In this document: positions 7,866 to 14,868 of the stretch, in pieces
Layout of the letters: each line of letters begins with the position of its first letter
Position numbering within the stretch: position 1 is the stretch's first letter
Origin: Agitococcus sp.
GTDB taxonomy: Bacteria > Pseudomonadota > Gammaproteobacteria > Pseudomonadales > Moraxellaceae
Length of the DNA stretch: 44,830 bases
Direction of reading: 5' to 3'
NCBI GenBank assembly: GCA_030646715.1
Contig: JAUSLJ010000004.1
Span: forward strand, 1 to 44,830
Position numbers and translations under genes: made by a program
Notes under the pieces: model-generated
The model's database searches: none
Told to the model about the DNA's origin: nothing
What the model saw: only the letters and a program-made list of their open reading frames with translations

Positions 7866-8108
7866 TTAGTTAAAGGGGCAGGCGGGCGTCAGCGTCACAA
7901 AACTGCTCAACTGGACGTTGTTTAGCGCTACTGCGAGCCCATCTGTGAGAATTGCGGCCGGTTCTGTCAGGGACGGATTGTCTGCAAACTCAATCCAGTT
8001 CAGAAGGACCATATCTACTTTTTTACAGCGCCCATCTCCATCGTTCCACCAGACATCGCCTGCTCGTACACGTCGTTTTAATGCGTTAATTTCAGTTTCT
8101 GTTAGCAT
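7866..8108 (-). CDS. Hypothetical protein, 80 residues
   Basis: The start codon overlaps the last codons of the upstream gene (ends 8102), so translation is probably coupled. Begins MLTETEINALKRRVRAGDVW. The product is acidic in the middle and ends in a hydrophobic stretch. No family recognised. Confidence 0.55.
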   Translation of the reverse strand: MLTETEINALKRRVRAGDVWWNDGDGRCKKVDMVLLNWIEFADNPSLTEPAAILTDGLAVALNNVQLSSFVTLTPACPFN

Positions 8109-8653
8109 AACCGGCCCGTTTCCTTAAAAATCACGGGAACAAAGTTAACTGAGGCAACCACCACGGTCTCAACATTCCCATTTGCATGCGTAACAACAAA
8201 CACATCGCCGACGGAAGATGACCGACGAGGAATGAGAGGGTTCCAACAACTATCACTATTATTACTGGAATTGAATGCAAGACTAAGGACGTTGCTTGAA
8301 TCAGGTAACAATAAGGTCCCTGACAAGCTAAAGTCCTCTTTCTGCATCAACTGTCCCGACTCGAAAGCGGGGAGCCAAGCCAATTGATGTGCATGCCAAA
8401 TGGCCACGCGTGCCAACTGAGTTTCTGAGTTCTTTAACGTCAGTGCCTCTGCCGTGACTATTTCAATTGTGACTGGGTTGTTTGCGGGGTGCTCGTGAAC
8501 GACTGAAACTGCGAGCCCGTGTTCCTGTTCCAGTGCGCACCGATTGACTTCCAGATTGTGCATCTGGTGCGCGGTAGAGAGGGTTCCTACGAGAAGTTCT
8601 TCTGCTATCAACTCGCTATTTACGATAAAACGAATTTTTCCTAACTCTAGCAT
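8102..8653 (-). CDS. Hypothetical protein, 183 residues, with SVGDV motif
   Basis: ATG with TTAAGGAAAA upstream. The N-terminal two thirds is a mixed fold without a recognised domain. The end contains PRRSSSVGDVFVV and a short beta segment (VASVNFVPV); the SxSVGDV motif also occurs at the end of many small plasmid- and phage-encoded proteins. Its stop overlaps the next gene's start. Confidence 0.6.
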   Translation of the reverse strand: MLELGKIRFIVNSELIAEELLVGTLSTAHQMHNLEVNRCALEQEHGLAVSVVHEHPANNPVTIEIVTAEALTLKNSETQLARVAIWHAHQLAWLPAFESGQLMQKEDFSLSGTLLLPDSSNVLSLAFNSSNNSDSCWNPLIPRRSSSVGDVFVVTHANGNVETVVVASVNFVPVIFKETGRLC

Positions 8654-8671
8654 AGTAAATTTTCCTTAAAT

Positions 8672-8845
8672 TTAACGATGAATCATGACCGGGGTCATAA
8701 ATGCATCAATGCCTCGACGCAGGAGGTAACTGACAATTCGGACAGCGCTACGGCGTGCGACCAGGCGCATTTTGTAGCCTACTTGCTTAGAACTGTAGCC
8801 GGCACCTCGTTCGTAGCGTACTTGGTAAAGCTTGTTTTTTTTCAT
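8672..8845 (-). CDS. Small basic hypothetical protein, 57 residues
   Basis: The frame continues upstream, but the ATG at 8845 (MKKNKLYQVRYERGAGYSSK) has CAGG just before it and a clear coding character. Many Lys/Arg (KMRLVARRSAVRIVSYLLRR) suggest nucleic-acid contact. No family recognised. Confidence 0.55.
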   Translation of the reverse strand: MKKNKLYQVRYERGAGYSSKQVGYKMRLVARRSAVRIVSYLLRRGIDAFMTPVMIHR

Positions 8846-8959
8846 GGACCTGCCCTTTATGCTCTGATTTTCGACGATGTCCCACCCAAGGGAGGGAGCG
8901 GATGCTGCGGTAAATTGTGGCCTAACTATTTGTATAGCCAACAGAGAAAGGGGGTAACA

Positions 8960-8982
8960 CCGCCCTTGTAAAGAAAGGGCGG
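8960..8982. terminator. Stem-loop between 8845 and 8997
   Basis: CCGCCCTT / AAGGGCGG, 8-bp GC-rich stem with a 7-base loop, just after the stop of the 8997-9563 gene in its direction. There is no clear T tract on either strand, so it may be a Rho-independent terminator of low strength or an mRNA end-protecting hairpin. Confidence 0.5.
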
Positions 8983-8996
8983 GTAGCAAAGCAGAA

Positions 8997-9563
8997 TTAG
9001 TGTGCTGCTGGGGCCGAGAGGCCGGCAGGGGTGCGGGGAATGTACTGGGTATAGTGTCCCTTTGGCTTTCTCGTGATGCCTTGGGCTTTGCGTTCAGCGA
9101 GCCACGCCAGTCGTTCAGCGTGCTTCATGAACCCCCAATCCATCATGCCTTTTTCGTACAAGATAATTTGCAGGCATTTTTTGCATACAACAATGCTACG
9201 GTCGATGGCTTGCTGTACTGACTCAACGCTTAAGGCGCAATGCACGGCTTGGCCTACGGGCTGGCCTTCTGACGGTCCTCCCGCATAATGGGTCAGCATG
9301 GTTGTTGTCTCGCAACCGGCACATGTGCAATCGGCGAGCGCAGCCATAACGTAGTCTTTATTGCGTTTGCGAAATACAAGGTTGTTACGTGCCGCACTCA
9401 CAATTTGTTTTTCCGGATTGGCGTCATAGGCTTTTTTCGTGTACTTGCGTTGGCATGCTTTGCATTTGGTATTGCGGGTAGAGTATGTCGCGCTCCTTTT
9501 TTTGACGGAAAACTCTGTTTCTGGCTGGGAGATATGGCAGTGGGTGCAAACTTGGGAATTCAT
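8997..9563 (-). CDS. Zinc-finger protein with HNH-like N-terminal motif
   Basis: 188 residues from ATG 9563. N-terminal CTHCHISQPETEFSVKK, then CKACQRKYTKKAYDANPEK, matches the CxxC...CxxC recruiting motif often found in front of phage HNH endonucleases. A second cysteine set follows (CTCAGCETT, then VVCKKC). The actual HNH catalytic core is not clear, so nuclease activity is not supported. The C-terminus is basic and Pro-rich. A longer in-frame start at 9617 exists, but it adds residues with no motif. Confidence 0.55.
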   Translation of the reverse strand: MNSQVCTHCHISQPETEFSVKKRSATYSTRNTKCKACQRKYTKKAYDANPEKQIVSAARNNLVFRKRNKDYVMAALADCTCAGCETTTMLTHYAGGPSEGQPVGQAVHCALSVESVQQAIDRSIVVCKKCLQIILYEKGMMDWGFMKHAERLAWLAERKAQGITRKPKGHYTQYIPRTPAGLSAPAAH

Positions 9564-9746
9564 GGAAAGGGGCCTCGTTATGTCTAGGGGGCACGGTCGC
9601 GAATAAGGTCTGCGCATGTCGTGCTGTCCAGAGGTATAGCGGTCTAAAACGAGGGTAGAAGTTTGCTAAAAGGAAGTGGGATTTCTTTTAGGACGGTCAA
9701 GTAGGGGATAGTGCTGCGGTAGCAGGGAGAAAGTCGGCAGGACGTC

Positions 9747-9780
9747 CCGATGTTACCCTCATGTATGAGGGTAACATCGG
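9747..9780. repeat. Perfect 16-bp inverted repeat with 2-base centre
   Basis: CCGATGTTACCCTCAT-GT-ATGAGGGTAACATCGG, all 16 pairs perfect. No T tract follows on either strand. It is in the 344-base gene-free stretch 9564-9907, which otherwise holds only the terminator at 9864. Could be an operator, a recombination site or a stable hairpin. Confidence 0.85.
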
Positions 9781-9863
9781 TTAAGGGGCTGAATTGTTTA
9801 CCTTTTTTGGTTCCAAAGACGGTGTGTCGGGCCGTCTCTAGGGTAAGGTATGACCCCTATAAG

Positions 9864-9892
9864 AAAAACTCTCAACCAAGTTGAGAGTTTTT
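9864..9892 (-). terminator. Bidirectional terminator after the secreted 153-residue protein gene
   Basis: AAAAACTCTCAAC / GTTGAGAGTTTTT, 13 perfect pairs around a 3-base loop, with A and T tracts that serve both strands. It lies 15 bases after the stop at 9908. Confidence 0.9.
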
Positions 9893-9907
9893 AGAATGAT
9901 GAGATGC

Positions 9908-10369
9908 TTAACTTTTTGACATAGACATCGAAATGCCGTCGGAGGGGGGAGATGACCTGTTTTTCGTGTTAGAAACGGTGTTTGCTAGGGACATCGACCT
10001 TGAAACGGTGTCACTAACGTTATGGAGTTCCTTTTGTTGCGTGCTTCGTCGACCGGCATCATTAGCGGAGTCATGGAGGGATGCCATGCTTGCTTTTGAT
10101 TGCAACTCGAGATGTGACACTTGAAACGAGCGCTGCGCCGCAGTTGCCTGCTTTTTGGTTAATTTACTCGATTGCGAGACACACTTGCTTTCCTGAATGT
10201 CACGTGCGGCTTGAAGGCAGGTTGTTTCAGTCAAGTTGCCAGCGGTATCAAGCATTCGAGTCTTTGACATATTTCCAGTCTGGATGGATTCTGTCCAGGT
10301 GACGCCGGAGGTTGCAAAGGCCATCGCGGAACAGCAGAGTAACGCGGCCAACAAGAGAGATTTTTTCAT
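9908..10369 (-). CDS. Secreted hypothetical protein, 153 residues
   Basis: Start placed at ATG 10369 with AGGA upstream. A classic signal peptide MKKSLLLAALLCCSAMAFA ends at AFA, so the mature protein (about 134 residues) is periplasmic or secreted. The mature part is polar, rich in Ser, Thr, Gln and Lys, and ends with a low-complexity SMSMSKS tail. Two cysteines (TTCLQAARDIQESKCV) could form a disulphide. No family recognised. Single gene with its own terminator. Confidence 0.7.
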   Translation of the reverse strand: MKKSLLLAALLCCSAMAFATSGVTWTESIQTGNMSKTRMLDTAGNLTETTCLQAARDIQESKCVSQSSKLTKKQATAAQRSFQVSHLELQSKASMASLHDSANDAGRRSTQQKELHNVSDTVSRSMSLANTVSNTKNRSSPPSDGISMSMSKS

Positions 10370-10468
10370 TTTTTGTCCTATAGTCAAAAGACCGGGCTGG
10401 TCTTTTAGTGTAGCGACTCCCTTTTTTATTTCAGGGGGAGCTGCGCTAGGTCCAAGAAATAGGCGCAG

Positions 10469-10501
10469 AAAAACCGCAAAGGACCAAAGGCGCTTTGCGG
10501 T
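10469..10501 (-). terminator. Rho-independent terminator after the 319-residue protein gene
   Basis: Read on the minus strand: ACCGCAAAG, an 11-base loop, CTTTGCGGT, then TTTTC. 9 perfect pairs, 28 bases after the stop at 10530. Confidence 0.85.
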
Positions 10502-10529
10502 GAATGAAACAACGAATGACTAGGCCTGC

Positions 10530-11489
10530 TTAGGCACAAGATTTTTTCATTTGTGCTAAAAACAGGTCGTTGCATCCAAATAAATAGAGATACACCCTAT
10601 AGCGGAATGAAGCTTCCAGGCTGGCGCGCGGAACTAGTACAATTTTTTGACGGCCCCTAACATACAGCTTTCCTTTGGTGCCAATGTCGACCGGTGCGGA
10701 CCAAGAGGGAGCGGGCGAAAAATCGGAAGGGGCGCCTGCCTCGCCGATAATGCTTGCCGTTAAGCAGCCGCCCCATGCCGTCACAGCTTCGATGGCGTAG
10801 CGTTGGTTAAACCCGAGGTGCATTAAATTTGCCTCTATGCTTAACTGGGCGTTTTCTTCGCCGGCCACGATAGATTGTGACCACAGAACTAAGTCGCTTA
10901 AAAGCCACAGCGCTTTTTGCTGTACCGTGGCGGTGTCTACTTGACGTAACCAAAGTAAGTTTCCTACTGATTCGCTAGGAACCTGGCATTCAATGGCGGC
11001 CTGGTCCAGAACCACTTTATACTGCTCGGTGGCAAATCGCGGAAATTCGTTTTGTAAGAAAGCGGTGTCCAGCGGCTGTGCCATACTGCGTTCAAGCCCT
11101 TCCAAAGTGCGACCCGCATACGGCGGGTTAGCCAATGTTTTGGTGTGCGTCTCGTAAGTGGTAAAGGGTAACATTTCGCCGGCGGCGCGCAATAAGCTAC
11201 AAAACTCATAATCACATAGTTCGGGGTTGAGCCGTTTGCTGGGAATAAGGTCCGAGTTATCCTCGAAGGGTTCCACGCGATGTTGAAAGAGCATCCGGTC
11301 CTTCGGCTGGGCCGCATCGTGATAGCATACTTGATGAATTTGACCTTGGGTGTCCAGATACACGTGCCAATCTTGCCTGGCGAGGGTATAGCCGTACAGT
11401 AGCGTACGTGGTGTTTGATTGCGGAGCTGCGCCCCGCTGATGCTGCTCTGCGTGACCTGCTTTAAGCGGTCATAATCTGCTAAGTTCAT
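10530..11489 (-). CDS. Hypothetical protein, 319 residues
   Basis: ATG with AAGGA at five bases. No recognised domain. Two regions can be distinguished: an N-terminal alpha/beta part (~1-110, with a strand-rich segment around WHVYLDTQGQIHQVCYHDAA) and a C-terminal part containing DIGTKGKLYVRGRQKIVLVP, which looks like a small beta barrel. No signal peptide or membrane helix, so cytoplasmic. Single gene between terminators; the function cannot be guessed. Confidence 0.65.
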   Translation of the reverse strand: MNLADYDRLKQVTQSSISGAQLRNQTPRTLLYGYTLARQDWHVYLDTQGQIHQVCYHDAAQPKDRMLFQHRVEPFEDNSDLIPSKRLNPELCDYEFCSLLRAAGEMLPFTTYETHTKTLANPPYAGRTLEGLERSMAQPLDTAFLQNEFPRFATEQYKVVLDQAAIECQVPSESVGNLLWLRQVDTATVQQKALWLLSDLVLWSQSIVAGEENAQLSIEANLMHLGFNQRYAIEAVTAWGGCLTASIIGEAGAPSDFSPAPSWSAPVDIGTKGKLYVRGRQKIVLVPRASLEASFRYRVYLYLFGCNDLFLAQMKKSCA

Positions 11490-11638
11490 TATATTCCTTG
11501 GAGATGAAGTGCCTGATGGTTGTCCATTTCATTGCAGGTTCTTTGACGTATAGCGACTTGGGGGATGCCCGGTAACGAAGGGCGTGATGGGGCGATGCCG
11601 TGCCTACACGTAATACTAATAACGAAAAGGAGTCCGAA

Positions 11639-11845
11639 ATGGAAGCTGGTGACAAACTACCGTCAACCTTGAAAAAGTCATGGTACAAGATAGCGGAAGT
11701 GATAATCGAGCACACCGCCATGCCGCGTTGGATGGCACATATGTTGATGGGGCAGTTGGTGCTCCAGACAGTAATGTTCATTGTGCTCAGTATGACCGCG
11801 ATGTGGTTGCTGTTTATCTCGCCTATGCTGGGCGGCGCTGCATAA
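11639..11845 (+). CDS. Small inner-membrane protein, 68 residues
   Basis: ATG 11639 has AAAAGGAG upstream, a strong site that decides the start over an earlier in-frame ATG. An amphipathic N-terminal half (LPSTLKKSWYKIAEVIIEHT) is followed by one long hydrophobic helix, LVLQTVMFIVLSMTAMWLLF. Ends in a strong terminator. Single plus-strand gene in a minus-strand region. Function unknown. Confidence 0.6.
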   Translation: MEAGDKLPSTLKKSWYKIAEVIIEHTAMPRWMAHMLMGQLVLQTVMFIVLSMTAMWLLFISPMLGGAA

Positions 11846-11871
11846 GGAAGGGGAACGAGGCTGTATGTAAT

Positions 11872-11908
11872 AAAAGCGTCTAATATCTTCGGATATTAGG
11901 CGCTTTTT
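11872..11908. terminator. Bidirectional UUCG-loop terminator
   Basis: AAAAGCGTCTAATATC-TTCG-GATATTAGGCGCTTTTT: 16 pairs (one G-U) closed by a cUUCGg tetraloop, with a T tract. It serves the gene ending at 11845 on the plus strand and the gene ending at 11927 on the minus strand. Confidence 0.95.
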
Positions 11909-11926
11909 GACTCAGTCGATGGAGGG

Positions 11927-12115
11927 TTACACCGTATCGTCCGGATGAGCGTGAAGGTGCACACGATAACCTAGATATAAAGGCCAGGTAAGGGCAACCC
12001 AGCCTATGCGTAGGATGTTGTCGTTTAGCGTATTTTCGCTAAATTCTTTAGAGGATATTAAGTAGCCTATTGAGAACAGGCCGCCAATAATCCAGAGTGC
12101 GATAAATGTGCTCAT
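11927..12115 (-). CDS. Small two-helix membrane protein, 62 residues
   Basis: Two hydrophobic segments, STFIALWIIGGLFSIGYLI and ILRIGWVALTWPLYLGY, joined by a short polar loop. The ATG at 12115 begins directly at the first helix but has no ribosome binding site; an upstream GTG at 12169 has AAGAGAG and would add 18 residues. Which start is used is unclear. Function unknown. Confidence 0.5.
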   Translation of the reverse strand: MSTFIALWIIGGLFSIGYLISSKEFSENTLNDNILRIGWVALTWPLYLGYRVHLHAHPDDTV

Positions 12116-12248
12116 GGGGTAAAGGTAAATACAACGGTTAAGGGGCGATGCGTGAAAACAGGATTTCACGCTCTCTTGGTTAACTATAACAACAGTGTTT
12201 ATAGCCGAGGTACATAGACCTCTTTAGTGTAGCGCTCTTTTTAGCATC

Positions 12249-12282
12249 AAAAAACTCCCTTTAACTGCGCGGTTAAAGGGAG
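12249..12282 (-). terminator. Rho-independent terminator after the 102-residue protein gene
   Basis: Minus strand: CTCCCTTTAAC / GTTAAAGGGAG, 11 perfect pairs followed by TTTTTTG. Lies 21 bases after the stop at 12303. Confidence 0.9.
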
Positions 12283-12302
12283 CTATAAATCAGTAGTGAT
12301 GG

Positions 12303-12611
12303 CTACCAAGAAAGGGTGAGTCTTTGCTTGTGGGTCTGTTGCTCCGGTTGATAGATTACCTTGTAGCCAGCCAATCGATAGTCTTCGACAACGGCGCCCA
12401 GTACATTGGTAGGCACCGTGTAATTGGCGATGTCAATATCCACAAAAGTGGCCAAGGGACTAGGAGTGTTGACTTTGGTGTCACGCAAGACGCCATTAAT
12501 ATGCGTGACTAATACAACAGCAGGCGCCATGTTTGCCATCACATACGGATTGCGCACCTTAGGTGCGGCAGGGGGAATGTTGTCAATGGCGCATTCATAA
12601 CTGATTACCAT
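12303..12611 (-). CDS. Hypothetical protein, 102 residues
   Basis: ATG with AAGGAG, a strong ribosome binding site. Beta-rich protein (VMANMAPAVVLVTHINGVL, then FVDIDIANYTVPTNVLGAVV) without signal peptide or Cys motif. Single gene followed by a terminator. No family recognised. Confidence 0.6.
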   Translation of the reverse strand: MVISYECAIDNIPPAAPKVRNPYVMANMAPAVVLVTHINGVLRDTKVNTPSPLATFVDIDIANYTVPTNVLGAVVEDYRLAGYKVIYQPEQQTHKQRLTLSW

Positions 12612-12685
12612 GTTGTCTCCTTAAATTAGTGGTCCTACTTGGTGTAGGAACGGGTATCTAAGGAACGAGAGACGGCCGGGCAGCC

Positions 12686-12982
12686 CTAGGTCGTTCGATG
12701 GCGCGCCAAATCTTTTAGCGCCGATTGCTTGATGAGCTTTAAGATGAGCTCGGTTTCCGTGCAACCCGCCTGGCGAGCGTAGGGCTCAATCCCGTAATGG
12801 GCAATGATGCAATTATCTTCCCATGGGGACATCGCGGGAAATTCCTCTTCTGGAAAGGGCACAAACCAGTATTTTGCGGTTTTTTCTGGGCCATAATGGG
12901 GGTTGTAGATACTAAACCACGGCCGCAGCGAGGCGGACACGTCGTCGGCTAGGACCGACTTCGGAACGATTACCGTTTCCAT
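12686..12982 (-). CDS. Hypothetical protein, 98 residues
   Basis: ATG with AAAAGGAAAAT. Aromatic- and Pro-rich middle (RPWFSIYNPHYGPEKTAKYW then FVPFPEEEFPAMSPWEDN) and a helical basic end. No family recognised. Confidence 0.6.
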   Translation of the reverse strand: METVIVPKSVLADDVSASLRPWFSIYNPHYGPEKTAKYWFVPFPEEEFPAMSPWEDNCIIAHYGIEPYARQAGCTETELILKLIKQSALKDLARHRTT

Positions 12983-13040
12983 ATTTTCCTTTTGTTAAAG
13001 TGACCAAGTGCGCGGAAGGGGTGCCCGCTGTGCTGTACAC

Positions 13041-13080
13041 AAAAAAGTCTCGCTAGGCCTAGGGCGAAGCGAGACTAAAA
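13041..13080 (-). terminator. Rho-independent terminator after the coiled-coil protein gene
   Basis: Minus strand: AGTCTCGCT / AGCGAGACT (9 pairs) followed by TTTTTT. Lies 24 bases after the stop at 13100. Confidence 0.9.
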
Positions 13081-13099
13081 TAATGAGCAACAATGCGCG

Positions 13100-13711
13100 T
13101 TATACTTCCTTACGCCGCACGGTACGAGTGAGCCGTGCTAACTGACCTTGAAGTGCATTTCGAGTGGCCAGAAGGTCTGCCATTTCCTTATTTACCTGCT
13201 GCACCTGGGCTGTCAGCTCACGTTGTTGGCGCGTTTTTTGCGTTACTTCTACTGGCAAACGCTTAATGCGTGTAACTGGTTGTTTTGAGGGGTACCGTTG
13301 TGCCAGCTCGTTCCATAATTCTTCAGGGATAGCACACCGATTTAATTGGACCGCGACACCCTTGACTGTGGTCTTGTTGGCGTGGTTAAACGCGCCCATC
13401 CCCAGGGAAAGCTGGGCTGCACCTAGCATTGTCATCAAGTCCTTTGAGCACTCAACGAGGGAAGGTGGGACAGGGCCTTTAAACGAGCCATCGAATTGAA
13501 GAATGGCGTGTGTGCTGCCGTGTACGGTCACGTCGATTAAGTCCAGTTTATGCAGTGTTGCCGGGTTCTCCGGATTGTTGCCGGTCTGCCGAAACATAAA
13601 CGGTTGCCGCTCCTTGAGTCTATTCCCCAAGTGACGGGTGAAGCCGTTCAAGGTGCGAGGCAAGGGAACCGAGATAAGTCCAGAATGGAGGGAATTGCGC
13701 GATATCGTCAT
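13100..13711 (-). CDS. Hypothetical protein with C-terminal coiled coil, 203 residues
   Basis: ATG with AGGA upstream. N-terminal ~145 residues form a mixed domain with a basic segment (RHLGNRLKERQ). Residues ~158-200 (QQRELTAQVQQVNKEMADLL and onward) show a heptad pattern ending in a basic tail RLTRTVRRKEV, so the protein is probably oligomeric. No family recognised. Confidence 0.6.
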   Translation of the reverse strand: MTISRNSLHSGLISVPLPRTLNGFTRHLGNRLKERQPFMFRQTGNNPENPATLHKLDLIDVTVHGSTHAILQFDGSFKGPVPPSLVECSKDLMTMLGAAQLSLGMGAFNHANKTTVKGVAVQLNRCAIPEELWNELAQRYPSKQPVTRIKRLPVEVTQKTRQQRELTAQVQQVNKEMADLLATRNALQGQLARLTRTVRRKEV

Positions 13712-13791
13712 GGTAAATTCCTAAAAAGTAAAGGGGTCTGACTCGTATAGACAACCCTCCGGTTCGGTGACCCTGTAGTGTAACCGACTAG

Positions 13792-14856
13792 CTAAAGCAA
13801 GGACAAGGAGGTGATGATGGTGAGGTTCATGTTGGCACCTCCAAACACGGAAAAAGGGAGCCCAAGAATGCCATGCGACGCCAAGAGATGTTGCCATGGC
13901 AATGGTACTATAAAATGGTAGCGCGCCAACTGGGGAGGACTGTCCAGTAAGGGCACTTGCCGCTCAGTACAAAGCGCCAGAAGCCTGGCTTTCGCTTCGG
14001 CCAGCGTCGCGGCTAACTCGAGCGGAAACAACGGTGCCTGGGTGAGTAACGCTTGGGCTAAGGTGAGGTTGTACGGGGAGGGGGACTGCGCTTTAAAATG
14101 AAGGCTCCAGGTAGGCACATCGTTTTCTGGCATCAAGGCAACACCCATAACGAGCGGATGTGCCCAACTTTTCGACAAAGAGTGGAGCACAATCACTTGA
14201 CCTGTAGCGTACAGTGCTAAGGTGGCGGTGTCGAAACACGTGTCTAGCGTGTAGACCGCATCAATAATCAGGCGCCGATGCGAAGCGACGTGTAACCACG
14301 CTAATAAGGCGTCCACTTCTTGCCTTGTCAATGCACTTGCGCGGGGCTTTAATGGATTGGTGACTAGCAGAACGTCCCCTGCAGGCAATATGGAAGGTAC
14401 GGAAGGGTGGGTGGCAAAAGTGCGGAAGGTAGCACCGGCATTTCGCGCGATATCGTGGTACACGGGATAAACATCCAAGGGGATGAGCACGACTTTTTTC
14501 TGTAGTGCCCATTGCTCCATCATTGTTTTCAGGGCTTGCCGGACACCAACGCAGATGAGCGCTCGCGGTTTCCATTCTGCGGGTAGGTGAAATGCCTCTA
14601 GCCACCATTCTGCCAGGTGACACCGGTGAGCTTTAGCAGGGAGTGTCAAGTGTGAAGGACCAGGACGCCACGGCGTAACAGCCAACGCGAAACGATTGTC
14701 CGTCAAGTCGATAGGCTTGTTTGGATGACTCGCCAACAGTGCCTCCTTGTGTTGCATGAATTCTGTAAAGGTCCAGCGGGGTGCAAACCCGGCTTGGGTC
14801 GAGGGATTAGGCATATCGGGCCGTCCTAGCGTATTGTCATGTTGAGGGAGGGGCAT
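13792..14856 (-). CDS. PLP-dependent fold-type I enzyme (aminotransferase-like)
   Basis: 354 residues. PLP-binding signatures are visible: NPLKP (167-171, the usual N of NPxxP), IIDAVY (197-202, Asp for the pyridine nitrogen and Tyr for O3') and HSLSKSW with the Schiff-base Lys 229. The family performs transamination, decarboxylation or C-C chemistry on amino acids. The C-terminus (GLPFSVFGGANMNLTIITSL) lacks the Arg that class I aminotransferases use to bind the substrate carboxylate (normally in an RxxF/RL context), so the substrate may not be a free amino acid. It starts 12 bases after the radical SAM gene, clearly the same operon, with no clear ribosome binding site, so coupling is likely. 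Confidence 0.8.
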   Translation of the reverse strand: MPLPQHDNTLGRPDMPNPSTQAGFAPRWTFTEFMQHKEALLASHPNKPIDLTDNRFALAVTPWRPGPSHLTLPAKAHRCHLAEWWLEAFHLPAEWKPRALICVGVRQALKTMMEQWALQKKVVLIPLDVYPVYHDIARNAGATFRTFATHPSVPSILPAGDVLLVTNPLKPRASALTRQEVDALLAWLHVASHRRLIIDAVYTLDTCFDTATLALYATGQVIVLHSLSKSWAHPLVMGVALMPENDVPTWSLHFKAQSPSPYNLTLAQALLTQAPLFPLELAATLAEAKARLLALCTERQVPLLDSPPQLARYHFIVPLPWQHLLASHGILGLPFSVFGGANMNLTIITSLSLL

Positions 14857-14868
14857 CGCGTTGTGTTG

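Noticed and set aside
9908-10124. Plus-strand frames opposite the secreted 153-residue protein
   Set aside because: The minus-strand gene has a clean signal peptide, a ribosome binding site and a terminator; the plus-strand frames have none.
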